A DNA stretch of 33,670 bases from Caldifarciminota bacterium (GCA_020341755.1 CP070834.1:93547-127216); one strand, 5' to 3'; counted from the first letter of the stretch, positions 17,088 through 25,228 are shown. The notes: generated from the sequence alone by a model not told the origin. Program-made: numbers and translations.

Positions 17088-18695
17088 ATGTATAAGATTG
17101 AGTCAAAAGTAAAGACGAACAGCAAAGAGTTTGAAGAAAATATCCGGGCAATGCAGGAGGCAGTTCGCCAGTTGCGGGAACGTCTAGAGCTGGTCAAAAA
17201 AGGCGGTCCTGAATATATGCACAAAAAGCATGAAAAGCGGGGGAAACTTTTCGTGCGTGACCGTCTACGACTGTTGCTCGATCCGGACACACCTTTTCTT
17301 GAACTGAGTCCGCTTGCTGCATGGGAGATGTATGATAATGAACACCCTTCAGCCGCGATTGTCACCGGGATCGGTGTGGTGCACGGTAGAGAGGTGATGA
17401 TCATCGCTCATGATGCAACGGTCAAGGGCGGTACCTATGTTCCCGAAACCATAAAAAAGCACATCCGCGCTCAGGAAATTGCCCTGGAGAACAGACTCCC
17501 CTGTGTGTATCTTGTTGATTCCGGCGGCATTTTCCTGCCGCTCCAGGTAGGCACATTCCCTGATAAGTACCATTTTGGCCGTATTTTCTTCAATCAGGCA
17601 CGCATGTCAGCCGTTAACATCCCGCAGGTCTCGGTTGTTATGGGATTCTGCACAGCAGGCGGTGCGTATCAGCCAGCCATGAGTGATGAAGTGGTGATCG
17701 TCAAGGGCGTCGGTACGATCTATATAGGCGGTCCACCCCTGGTTAAAGCCGCGACCGGCGAGGTCGTGACTGAGGAGGAATTGGGTGGCGCCGACGTACA
17801 CTGCCGTATATCGGGCGTTGCCGACCATTATGCGGTCAATGACGAACATGCCATCGAGATTACCCGGAACATCATCCAGAATCTTGGTGCTCCGGATAGA
17901 TATCCCCTGATGCGCGACGAGCAGCATGATCCTGCTTATGACCCGGAAGAACTCTACGGAATGATCCCGTCGGATCCGAAAAAGCCGTTCGACATGCGTG
18001 AAGTGATCGCCCGCATTGTAGATAACAGTGAATTTCAGGAGTTCAAGGAATTGTACGGACAAACGCTGGTATGCGGTTTCGCTCGTATCATGGGATATCC
18101 GGTTGGTATTCTTGCGAATAACGGTGTCTTGTTTTCTGAGAGTTCGCAAAAGGGTGCACATTTCGTGTCGATGTGTTCGGTACGGAAGATACCACTGCTC
18201 TTTTTCCAGAACATCACCGGGTTCATCGTGGGAAAGCGGTACGAGCACGGCGGGATAGCAAAAGATGGGGCGAAGCTGGTGCACGCAGTGGCAAATGCGC
18301 AGGTTCCGAAGTTCACCGTCATCATGGGTGGTTCGTATGGTGCCGGTAACTATGGTATGTGCGGGAGAGCGTATGACCCCAGACTATTATGGATGTGGCC
18401 TACCGCGAAGATATGTGTCATGGGTGGTGAACAAGCTGCCGGAGTGCTGACCGATATCAAGGTAAGGGCATTGACCAAACAGGGGAAAAAGCTCACGAAG
18501 AAAGAAATAACAGATATTCGCAAACCGATTCTAGCAAAATATGAACATGAATCGAGTGCCTATTACTCGACCGCACGGCTCTGGGATGATGGAATTATCG
18601 ATCCCATCGATACCCGATCGGTGCTGGGACTGGCGATCGCGATGTCTCTGAATGCTCCCATCCCGGACCACCGGTTTGGTGTCTTCCGCATGTAA
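17088..18695 (+). CDS. Methylcrotonyl-CoA carboxylase carboxyltransferase (beta) subunit
   Basis: A 535-residue carboxyltransferase, clearly of the methylcrotonyl-CoA/geranyl-CoA branch rather than PccB. Diagnostic blocks are [61 protein letters not shown] and [20 protein letters not shown], then the C-terminal [21 protein letters not shown]. It carboxylates 3-methylcrotonyl-CoA, from leucine via isovaleryl-CoA, to 3-methylglutaconyl-CoA. Partner biotin carboxylase and carrier genes lie 1.4 kb downstream, after a cupin and the matching hydratase. Geranyl-CoA carboxylase is an alternative but less likely, because no terpene-degradation genes are nearby. Confidence 0.92.
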   Translation: MYKIESKVKTNSKEFEENIRAMQEAVRQLRERLELVKKGGPEYMHKKHEKRGKLFVRDRLRLLLDPDTPFLELSPLAAWEMYDNEHPSAAIVTGIGVVHGREVMIIAHDATVKGGTYVPETIKKHIRAQEIALENRLPCVYLVDSGGIFLPLQVGTFPDKYHFGRIFFNQARMSAVNIPQVSVVMGFCTAGGAYQPAMSDEVVIVKGVGTIYIGGPPLVKAATGEVVTEEELGGADVHCRISGVADHYAVNDEHAIEITRNIIQNLGAPDRYPLMRDEQHDPAYDPEELYGMIPSDPKKPFDMREVIARIVDNSEFQEFKELYGQTLVCGFARIMGYPVGILANNGVLFSESSQKGAHFVSMCSVRKIPLLFFQNITGFIVGKRYEHGGIAKDGAKLVHAVANAQVPKFTVIMGGSYGAGNYGMCGRAYDPRLLWMWPTAKICVMGGEQAAGVLTDIKVRALTKQGKKLTKKEITDIRKPILAKYEHESSAYYSTARLWDDGIIDPIDTRSVLGLAIAMSLNAPIPDHRFGVFRM

Positions 18696-18704
18696 CGTAA
18701 AGTT

Positions 18705-18860
18705 AAAATGCCTAAAGTACCGAAATACCTAAAAAAGAACATATTCAGTATTTTAAGCATTGAGGAACTTTCGGTGACTGTGAGTTTAGGTGTTTAGGTT
18801 TTTTGGATTTTGAGTTTTTGTTTTATTTAGAATTTGGGTATTGGGATTTCGGATTCACCT
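18705..18860 (+). repeat. Intergenic CCTAAA/TTTAGG inverted-repeat element, copy 3
   Basis: The left half AAAGTACCGAAATACCTAAA (18714-18733) matches copy 1 (AAGTACCTAAACACCTAAA) with a few changes. The right half has TTTAGGTGTTTAGG (18785-18798), TTTTTTGGATTTT and decayed TTTAGAATTTGG units. An isolated CACCTAAAAAGGAG abuts the cupin start, so the repeat edge merges with the ribosome site. Confidence 0.6.
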
Positions 18861-18874
18861 AAAAAGGAGTGGCA

Positions 18875-19195
18875 ATGGAGAAACTTGAATTCAATGAATT
18901 GATGAGAAATATCAAATCAGCGTGGCAGCCCATGGATGCTGCCTATGTGAATGATACAGCCTTGCGTGTAGCGATGATACAGGGTGTTTATGACTGGCAC
19001 ACACACCGCGATGAGGACGAGTTCTTCTACGTGTTAAAAGGAAAGATCGCCATCGATACGCAGGAGGGTTCGGTGGAACTCGGTGAACGAGAAGGGTTCC
19101 TCGTCAAGCAGGGCACGCGGCATCGTTCACGAGCCGAGAAACCGGCGTGGATACTGCTCATTGAACCTATCAGGACCAAGACAAAAGGAGAATGA
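18875..19195 (+). CDS. Small cupin-domain protein
   Basis: 106 residues, a single conserved beta-barrel of the cupin_2 type. The metal motif is present as WHTHRDEDEFFYVLKGK (His-x-His, then Glu). A glycine-rich second motif is followed by VKQGTRHRSRA, supplying the last His. AAGGAG lies five bases before the ATG at 18875; a GTG two codons earlier is less likely. It sits between the methylcrotonyl-CoA carboxylase beta subunit and the methylglutaconyl-CoA hydratase and ends five bases before the latter. Cupins of this size range from metal enzymes to ligand sensors; its task here is unknown. Confidence 0.88.
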   Translation: MEKLEFNELMRNIKSAWQPMDAAYVNDTALRVAMIQGVYDWHTHRDEDEFFYVLKGKIAIDTQEGSVELGEREGFLVKQGTRHRSRAEKPAWILLIEPIRTKTKGE

Positions 19196-19199
19196 GCGA

Positions 19200-19988
19200 A
19201 TGGCTTCATATGAAACCATAGTGTGCAAGGTTAAGGACCGGGTCGCCCGAGTCACCTTTAACCGCCCCGAGGTCCATAATGCCTTCAATGACACAATGAT
19301 TCATGAACTAAGCGAAGTGTTTGATGATCTCAACGAGAGAGATGAAGTCCGCGTCGTCGTTGTGTCTGGTGCGGGAAAATCATTCTGCGCCGGCGCCGAC
19401 CTTAATTGGATGCGTCGGGTCAAGGAATTCACGTTTGAAGACAATCTGAGGGAGTCACTCGAGCTTGCCGACATGCTCGCAAAAGTCTACTCATCAAAAA
19501 AACCAACGATCGCACGAGTAAATGGTGCAGCGATCGGTGGTGGTACTGGATTAGTTGCGGTTTGTGATATTGCAGTCGCTGCAGCGTCTGCAAAATTCAG
19601 CTTCAGCGAGGTGAAATTGGGTTTGATACCGGCTTGCATTTCTCCTTATGTGGTGCAGAAATGTGGACATGGCCGATGCCGTGAATTTTTTCTGACGGGT
19701 GAACGCTTAACTGCTGAACGAGCGCTGCAGGCGGGATTGGTGAATGCAGTCGTACCCCTTGCCGAACTGGATGAAGCGATCACGCGCTTGGTCCATCAAT
19801 TGTTGACGAGTGGACCCGAGGCAATCCGGACGTGTAAAACATTGCTGCATAATGTTGCGCAGATGCCCTTTGAACAGGCAAAAAAGTATACGGCCGAGGT
19901 GATCGCCCAGCTGCGGATCTCAAAAGAAGGCCAGGAAGGGATGAACGCTTTCCTGCAAAAACGGAAACCAAAATGGGCAGCCGAGTAA
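19200..19988 (+). CDS. Enoyl-CoA hydratase, LiuC-like (methylglutaconyl-CoA hydratase)
   Basis: A 262-residue crotonase. ATG at 19200 is favoured over earlier in-frame starts because AGGAG precedes it by nine bases and the cupin ends at 19195. The signature CAGADLNWMRR, then GAAIGGGTGLVAVCD, SEVKLGLIPACISPYV and REFFLTGERL, is that of bacterial methylglutaconyl-CoA hydratases (LiuC). At the first catalytic Glu position of classical crotonases there is Gly; the second, Glu137, is kept. It should hydrate 3-methylglutaconyl-CoA to HMG-CoA, directly after the carboxylase encoded on both sides. The reverse reaction is used in myxobacterial isovaleryl-CoA synthesis, so direction is open. Confidence 0.88.
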   Translation: MASYETIVCKVKDRVARVTFNRPEVHNAFNDTMIHELSEVFDDLNERDEVRVVVVSGAGKSFCAGADLNWMRRVKEFTFEDNLRESLELADMLAKVYSSKKPTIARVNGAAIGGGTGLVAVCDIAVAAASAKFSFSEVKLGLIPACISPYVVQKCGHGRCREFFLTGERLTAERALQAGLVNAVVPLAELDEAITRLVHQLLTSGPEAIRTCKTLLHNVAQMPFEQAKKYTAEVIAQLRISKEGQEGMNAFLQKRKPKWAAE

Positions 19989-19996
19989 TATCGATC

Positions 19997-20036
19997 ACCG
20001 TTAAACGGTTTTTGACATGGGCCTCGCCGAGGCATG
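19997..20036 (+). terminator. Two tandem hairpins, the first terminator-like
   Basis: ACCGT-TAA-ACGGT is followed by a five-T run (20009-20013), a weak intrinsic-terminator shape. Next comes CAT-GG-GCCTC-GCC-GAGGC-ATG (20016-20036), a bulged GC-rich hairpin without a T-run. They occupy the 94-base gap between the hydratase and the second biotin carboxylase and may lower expression of the latter. Confidence 0.35.
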
Positions 20037-20082
20037 ACAGCAAAAACAGCAGTGAGTGAGTAAAGAGAGGTTATACTAATAT

Positions 20083-21579
20083 ATGTTCAAGAAGATACTT
20101 ATCGCTAACCGGGGAGAAATAGCCGTACGGGTCGCACAGGCATGCCATGAGCTCGGTATCGCCACGGTCGGTGTATTTTCCACCGTGGATACTGGTTCCA
20201 AGCATTTGCGGTTCATGGATGATTCGGTGTGGATCGGTGATTCACCTCCTCAAACGAGTTATCTCAATATTACACGTATAGTCGATGTCGCAAAGTCAAC
20301 CGGTGCCGATGCCATACACCCCGGCTATGGATTTCTGGCGGAAAACGCGGAATTTGCACGGGCGTGCGAGGATGCCGGGATCACCTTCATCGGGCCGGGG
20401 TCGAATGCTTTGTCGCTGGTCGGCGATAAGATTGCATCCAGGAATACCGTAAAAAAGGTTAATGTGCCCATCATCCCCGGTATGGAAGGTAGTTCAGCGG
20501 ATATCGATGATTTTCGTTCCATGGCAGAGACGATCGGCTACCCGGTGATTGTCAAGGCTTCACTCGGCGGCGGGGGAAAGGGAATGAGGATCATACGTAG
20601 TGATGCTGAACTTGCCGATTGTGTGGCGGCAGGCCAGCGCGAAGCCCAGAGCGCATTCGGTGACTCAACAGTGTATCTGGAGAAATATATTGAGAAGCCG
20701 CGGCATATTGAATTCCAGGTGCTGCGGGACCATCATGGGAATGTTGTGCATCTGTGTGAACGCGAGTGTTCGATACAGCGGCGTCACCAAAAGATCGTTG
20801 AAGAAACACCATCACCGGTGCTTGATGCACAATTGCGTCATGAAATGGGCGAGGCAGCGAAGAAGGTCATCACCGCAGCGGCTTATACCAACGCGGGTAC
20901 CGTTGAATTCTTACTCGACCATCAGCGAAATTTTTATTTTCTTGAAGTCAATGCCCGGGTACAGGTCGAACATCCGATTACGGAAATGGTGACTGGTGTC
21001 GACATCGTACGCCAGCAGATAAAGATCGCTGATGGTTGCAGGATCGTGTTCTCCCAGGGTGATGTTCAACAGAATGGTCACGCGATGGAATCAAGGATCT
21101 ACGCAGAGGATCCTCATCAACAATTCATGCCGTCACCGGGCAGGATTCTCTACCTGAACGAACCTCAGGGGCCGGGGATACGGGTAGACTCCGGGGTCTA
21201 CGATGGATGGAACGTCCCGCCGCACTACGATCCAATTTTGAGTAAGTTGATTGCCTGGGCTGAAGATCGAGAACACTGTATTGCACGTATGGTACAGGCA
21301 CTCGAACAATACACTATTCTGGGGATAAGGACGAATATTGATTTCCTGTCCCGCATCATCACAGCGACGGCATTCAGAAAGGGTGATTACCACACACATT
21401 TCATTGATGATCATGAACAGCGTTTAATGCCGAAATTTAAACATCAGCGTGTAGCGCTTGTCGGTGCTGCCCTGATTTCTTTAACCGGAAAGAGAGGACA
21501 GTTGAGTAGTAAATCCGCGGCAAGTCCGCAGACCACACCCTGGCAGGAGGTCGGCAGGTGGGAATTGTCCGGTGATTGA
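20083..21579 (+). CDS. Acyl-CoA carboxylase biotin carboxylase subunit (methylcrotonyl-CoA carboxylase alpha, N part)
   Basis: A 498-residue biotin carboxylase, paralogue of the one at 6536. It has MFKKILIANRGEIAVRV at the start, SLGGGGKGMR, ERECSIQRRHQK and EVNARVQVEHPITEM. It ends shortly after TPWQEVGRW, the same point at which its paralogue ends. The biotin-transfer/carrier part is the next gene. Since the carboxyltransferase upstream is of the methylcrotonyl type, this is most likely its biotin carboxylase. GAGAGG lies rather far (about 14 bases) from the ATG, so the ribosome site is weak. Confidence 0.95.
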   Translation: MFKKILIANRGEIAVRVAQACHELGIATVGVFSTVDTGSKHLRFMDDSVWIGDSPPQTSYLNITRIVDVAKSTGADAIHPGYGFLAENAEFARACEDAGITFIGPGSNALSLVGDKIASRNTVKKVNVPIIPGMEGSSADIDDFRSMAETIGYPVIVKASLGGGGKGMRIIRSDAELADCVAAGQREAQSAFGDSTVYLEKYIEKPRHIEFQVLRDHHGNVVHLCERECSIQRRHQKIVEETPSPVLDAQLRHEMGEAAKKVITAAAYTNAGTVEFLLDHQRNFYFLEVNARVQVEHPITEMVTGVDIVRQQIKIADGCRIVFSQGDVQQNGHAMESRIYAEDPHQQFMPSPGRILYLNEPQGPGIRVDSGVYDGWNVPPHYDPILSKLIAWAEDREHCIARMVQALEQYTILGIRTNIDFLSRIITATAFRKGDYHTHFIDDHEQRLMPKFKHQRVALVGAALISLTGKRGQLSSKSAASPQTTPWQEVGRWELSGD

Positions 21580-21596
21580 ACTCGGAGTGATGCGCC

Positions 21597-22094
21597 ATGG
21601 AATACCGATTTAATCATCTGGACAGAGACTATGCCATAGTCATCGAAAAACATGACGATGGATATATGGCAATCATTGATGGCAAACAATACAGGATCGA
21701 CGAGTTCCGGCAGTATAGTAACCTGCTTGTATTCCGGCTCGACGGTATCCTGCATCATATTCGGTATGCCCGGCATAAAGAGACGATTCACATAGCAGCG
21801 GCCGGCGAACATTATTCGTTCGACAGTGTAAAAGACCAGAAGACCTCGCGAGGTACGGCTGTGGAGAAATCCGATAGCGTGTCTTCACCCATGCCCGGGC
21901 TCGTTGTGAAGATACCGGTAGAGATCGGCGACCATGTGATCGCGGGACAGACTCTGGCGATCGTGGAGGCTATGAAGATGCAGAACGAGTTACCCGCCCC
22001 ACGTGATGGTGTGGTGAAAAGGATCTGCTTCCATGAGGGCGAACAGGTAGATGCACTGCAGGTAATCGTTGATCTGGAAGAGACCGAATCGTGA
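21597..22094 (+). CDS. Biotin carboxyl carrier subunit (second carboxylase)
   Basis: 165 residues. The N part (about 1-75) is a beta-rich linker barrel. After a Ser/Thr/Lys linker, the biotinyl domain has SSPMPGLVVKIP (97-108) and VEAMKMQNE, with Lys127 as the biotin site. It matches the carrier at 8037 in layout, supporting duplication of a whole split-alpha cassette. The GGAG in CTCGGAGTGATGCGCC precedes the ATG. The biotin ligase gene at 26556 would modify it. Confidence 0.94.
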   Translation: MEYRFNHLDRDYAIVIEKHDDGYMAIIDGKQYRIDEFRQYSNLLVFRLDGILHHIRYARHKETIHIAAAGEHYSFDSVKDQKTSRGTAVEKSDSVSSPMPGLVVKIPVEIGDHVIAGQTLAIVEAMKMQNELPAPRDGVVKRICFHEGEQVDALQVIVDLEETES

Positions 22095-22142
22095 AAAGGA
22101 TCGTTGGGGAAGAGCAGGCGAGCGTCTACAAGGAGCATAACG

Positions 22143-22514
22143 ATGTATAGCGAAAAAGTAATGAATCACTTTTTACATCCAAAGAATGTTGGTGAAATAG
22201 AAAATGCCGATGGTATTGGCACTGTGGGGAACCCGGTATGTGGTGATGTTATGACTTTCTATATCAAAGTAGATAATAATCGAATCGTTGATGTGAAGTT
22301 CAAGACCTTTGGATGCGCGGCGGCGATTGCAGTATCAAGTATGGTCAGTGAGATGGTCAAAGGCAAGACGCTTGATGAAGCCCTGAAGATCACCAACAAA
22401 ACGGTGGCCGAGGAACTTGGTGGATTGCCGCCGCAGAAACTGCACTGTTCGAACCTCGGTGCCGATGCACTGCACAGGGCTATTGAGAATTATTGGGAAA
22501 GACAGAAGGCGTAG
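22143..22514 (+). CDS. IscU/NifU-like iron-sulfur cluster scaffold
   Basis: 123 residues when started at the ATG seven bases after AAGGAG; an earlier in-frame start would add 13 unlikely residues. It has the three scaffold cysteines: Cys33 in NPVCGDVM (with Asp35), Cys58 in FGCAAAIAVSS and Cys102 in KLHCSNLGADAL. It opens with MYSEKVMNHFLHPKNVG, typical of IscU/NifU N-terminal proteins. It would assemble Fe-S clusters from sulfur supplied by a cysteine desulfurase. No desulfurase is encoded here, so the partner must be elsewhere. Confidence 0.93.
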   Translation: MYSEKVMNHFLHPKNVGEIENADGIGTVGNPVCGDVMTFYIKVDNNRIVDVKFKTFGCAAAIAVSSMVSEMVKGKTLDEALKITNKTVAEELGGLPPQKLHCSNLGADALHRAIENYWERQKA

Positions 22515-22546
22515 TACCCGCCTGCTGGTAAGTGAGGTGACAAGCA

Positions 22547-23014
22547 ATGTTCTACGATAAGAAAGATTTAGAAAAGATATTGAAAAAGGTAAAAGCGATC
22601 GCCGCTAGCGAAAAGGACCGCAATGGGAAATTACAGGATATGTGTCAACTTCTTACTGACAGTATAAGCTATTATGATTGGGTCGGTTTTTACATCGCGG
22701 ATGAAGAAAAACAGGAATTAAACCTTGGTCCCTTTGTCGGTGATCCGACCGAGCACAATCGTATCGCGTACGGTCAGGGAATTTGCGGGCAGGCAGCGGT
22801 TACAAAAAAACCGTTTGTTGTGCAGGATGTCCGTAAGGAGACCAATTATCTGTCATGCAGTGTAAAGGTAATGTCTGAGATAGTCGTACCGATACTCAAG
22901 GGGAAGACGTTCCTCGGCGAACTCGACATCGATTCTCATACCGTATCACCGTTTACCGACAGGGACATACTACTCCTCGAAGATACGTGTGCGATTGTGG
23001 CAAAGCTATTCTAG
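22547..23014 (+). CDS. GAF-domain protein, free methionine-(R)-sulfoxide reductase-like
   Basis: 155 residues forming one GAF domain close to the free-Met-R-sulfoxide reductase (fRMsr/MsrC) family. It has WVGFYIADEE, LGPFVGDP, AYGQGICGQAA (Cys80), VVQDVRKE, YLSCSVKVMSEIVVPI (Cys104) and LGELDIDSH. Cys80 and Cys104 match Cys94 and Cys118 of the E. coli enzyme by spacing (24 residues). The first Cys (Cys84 in E. coli) is His70 here, so the redox pair is reduced to two. The family uses thioredoxin to reduce free methionine R-sulfoxide; a methionine-using enzyme lies upstream, but a link is speculative. Confidence 0.85.
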   Translation: MFYDKKDLEKILKKVKAIAASEKDRNGKLQDMCQLLTDSISYYDWVGFYIADEEKQELNLGPFVGDPTEHNRIAYGQGICGQAAVTKKPFVVQDVRKETNYLSCSVKVMSEIVVPILKGKTFLGELDIDSHTVSPFTDRDILLLEDTCAIVAKLF

Positions 23015-23028
23015 CACGTCGCTGCGCG

Positions 23029-23068
23029 GTTCGGTTTCAACCCGTATATGGTTTGTGAGAAACTGAAC
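23029..23068 (+). other. Nested hairpin before the crotonase gene
   Basis: GTTCGGTTTC (23029-23038) pairs with GAAACTGAAC (23059-23068) in a 10-bp stem with one G-U. Inside it, AACC (23039-23042) pairs with GGTT (23050-23053) around CGTATAT, leaving a 5-base bulge on the right. No T-run follows. It marks the break between the GAF gene and the beta-oxidation genes. Confidence 0.4.
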
Positions 23069-23108
23069 GGTAATGGAGAACCGTCAAACAGATTATTGAG
23101 GAGGTCAT

Positions 23109-23894
23109 ATGGATTATAAGTATATCATAGTCGAAATTGATAGTCCGATGGCGATAATTACCATCAACCGTCCGGATGTGCTGAACGCCGTGAACATAGA
23201 GACGATTCTAGAACTTGAAAAGGCCGTAGTGAATTGCACAGAGAATCCTGATGTGCACGTTATTATCATCACCGGGCAAGGGAAATCATTTGTATCAGGC
23301 TCTGATATCTCACGTCTCTATGAAATGGATGATGAGCAGGCACGAGAGTACAGTATAACCGGACAGCGAGTACTTTCATCTATTGAGAAATGTGAGAAGC
23401 CGGTGATCGCAGCAGTGAATGGATTTGCGCTCGGTTCCGGGTGCGAGATCGCAATGGCATGTGACATACGCATTGCATCAGAAAAAGCGAAATTCGGGCA
23501 GCCTGAGGTTAAACTGGGTTTGATACCTGGTCATGCAGGTACCCAGCGTCTCGCCCGTATCGTCGGCATCGGCAAGGCAAAAGAACTTATCTTTACCGGT
23601 GATCTGATCGATGCGCTGGAAGCACATCGTATCGGTCTTGCGAATATGGTGGTATCTCAGGATTCGTTAATAGCAGAAGCGAAGACCCTTGCCAGGAAGA
23701 TAGCCGATGCCGGTCCCAATGCGGTCCGGACTGCGAAGGTCGTCATCGCCCGTGGTTTTGATGTCGATCTGGCGACCGGTCAGGAGTATGAGGTTGAGGC
23801 ATTCAGTAAGTTATTTAGGACCGATGAAACACACGAAGGCATGAAGGCATTTCTAGAAAAAAGAAAACCAAACTGGAATAAGGAGGTCAAATGA
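23109..23894 (+). CDS. Enoyl-CoA hydratase (crotonase family)
   Basis: A 261-residue crotonase with both catalytic glutamates: Glu113 in GFALGSGCEIAMACD and Glu133 in FGQPEVKLGLIPGHAGTQRL. This is the pattern of true short-chain enoyl-CoA hydratases, unlike the LiuC-like protein upstream. It should hydrate crotonyl-CoA or similar to 3-hydroxyacyl-CoA. GAGGAGG precedes the ATG. The stop overlaps the start of the 3-hydroxyacyl-CoA dehydrogenase gene (ATGA), and a thiolase follows, so the three encode a beta-oxidation cycle without the acyl-CoA dehydrogenase step. Confidence 0.93.
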   Translation: MDYKYIIVEIDSPMAIITINRPDVLNAVNIETILELEKAVVNCTENPDVHVIIITGQGKSFVSGSDISRLYEMDDEQAREYSITGQRVLSSIEKCEKPVIAAVNGFALGSGCEIAMACDIRIASEKAKFGQPEVKLGLIPGHAGTQRLARIVGIGKAKELIFTGDLIDALEAHRIGLANMVVSQDSLIAEAKTLARKIADAGPNAVRTAKVVIARGFDVDLATGQEYEVEAFSKLFRTDETHEGMKAFLEKRKPNWNKEVK

Positions 23895-25228
23895 CGTTGG
23901 ATGAAAGACTGGAGAATGTTGCTGTGATTGGAGCGGCTGGCAAAATGGGAAGCGGGATCGCGGTGATGATCGCGCAGGAAATGGCAAAGCTGAAATTACA
24001 ACCAGAAAACAGCGATAAGATCTACCGTCTCTACCTGATCGATATCAACGAAAAGGCACTGGATGGTCTGCGAAGTTATATGAAGGCACAGTTAACAAAG
24101 GTTGCGGAGAAGTCCACTGTTCTCTTGAGGAGTCTGTATACAGCCCGAGAAGACCTGGTAGAGAACAGGCAGGTGATAGATGCTTTCGTCGACGATTCAG
24201 GGTCCGTGTTGAACTTTTCTCCGGATATGTCTGTAGCCAGAAATGCCCACATGGTCTTCGAAGCAATACTGGAAGATGAAAAGATTAAAATAAAACTGTA
24301 CAAAAAACTTAAAAAGATATGCCCCGATCACACCTATTTCTTGACGAATACCTCCAGTATACCGATATCATTTCTCGATGAACATGCCGGTCTCGATGGG
24401 AGAATAATCGGATACCATTTTTACAATCCGCCGGTCGTGCAACGGCTCGTTGAAGTGATATCACCAAAAGCAATGAACGACGAGTTGAAGCAGCTTGGTT
24501 CTCAACTGGGCGAGAGGCTGCGGAAGAAACTTGTACCGTCCAACGATATCTCCGGCTTCATTGGAAATGGACATTTCATGCGCGACGGTCTCTATGCGCT
24601 GAGCGAGTTAGAGCGTCTGCAGCGTACCTACCGTCAGGTTGGTGCATTGTATGTAATGAATACGGTTAGTCAGAATTTTCTCTTGCGACCCATGGGCATA
24701 TTTCAACTTATTGATTATGTTGGTATTGATATTTTCCAGTGCATACTCAAGGTCATGAGAACGCATCTGGGTGATGCACGTTTGCGGAGTAAAACCATCG
24801 ACCGGATGGTCAAACTTGGCGTGCTGGGTGGGCAGTACAGCGATGGCTCTCAGAAAAATGGTTTTCTGCAGTACGAAAAGAGCCGCCCGGTCGGCATTTT
24901 CAATATCAGGAAAAAAGAGTATTTCACAATCAATGATCGGTGGAAGAAGAAGATGGATGGCATAATTGGTCCATTGCCGGATGGGTTAGTATCCTGGAAG
25001 GGCTTGCTCATGGACCCGGGTCGAAAAGACCGCCTGCACACTCATTTCACAGCACTCAAAGCCATTGACTCGCTTGGTGCACAACTCGCTGTATCTTTTT
25101 TACAGAAAACGAAAGCGATCGGAGAGGAACTGGTAAAAAGCGGAGTCGCACGGTCAGCCGATGATGTAAATGCGGTGCTCACCAATGGATTCTACTGGCT
25201 GTACGGACCGATCAACGAATACGTATGA
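23891..25228 (+). CDS. 3-hydroxyacyl-CoA dehydrogenase-like protein, extended
   Basis: A 445-residue NAD-dependent dehydrogenase of the 3-hydroxyacyl-CoA type. It has VIGAAGKMGSGIA (NAD loop), LYLIDIN (end of strand 2, acid for NAD), TNTSSIPIS, and GYHFYNPP with catalytic His near residue 176 followed by LVEVI. SGFIGN is followed by the C-terminal domain block PMGIFQLIDYVGID and LGVLGGQYSDGSQKNGFLQY. Single-function bacterial enzymes are usually about 280-320 residues; the extra length lies in an insertion in the Rossmann half and in a C-terminal extension of about 120 residues. Gene overlap with the crotonase suggests it oxidises that enzyme's product. Confidence 0.87.
   Translation: MTLDERLENVAVIGAAGKMGSGIAVMIAQEMAKLKLQPENSDKIYRLYLIDINEKALDGLRSYMKAQLTKVAEKSTVLLRSLYTAREDLVENRQVIDAFVDDSGSVLNFSPDMSVARNAHMVFEAILEDEKIKIKLYKKLKKICPDHTYFLTNTSSIPISFLDEHAGLDGRIIGYHFYNPPVVQRLVEVISPKAMNDELKQLGSQLGERLRKKLVPSNDISGFIGNGHFMRDGLYALSELERLQRTYRQVGALYVMNTVSQNFLLRPMGIFQLIDYVGIDIFQCILKVMRTHLGDARLRSKTIDRMVKLGVLGGQYSDGSQKNGFLQYEKSRPVGIFNIRKKEYFTINDRWKKKMDGIIGPLPDGLVSWKGLLMDPGRKDRLHTHFTALKAIDSLGAQLAVSFLQKTKAIGEELVKSGVARSADDVNAVLTNGFYWLYGPINEYV

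Noticed and set aside
19083-19199. Upstream extension of the LiuC-like hydratase by 39 residues
   Set aside because: It lies wholly inside the cupin gene in another frame; the ATG at 19200 has its own AGGAG and gives the family's usual N-terminus.
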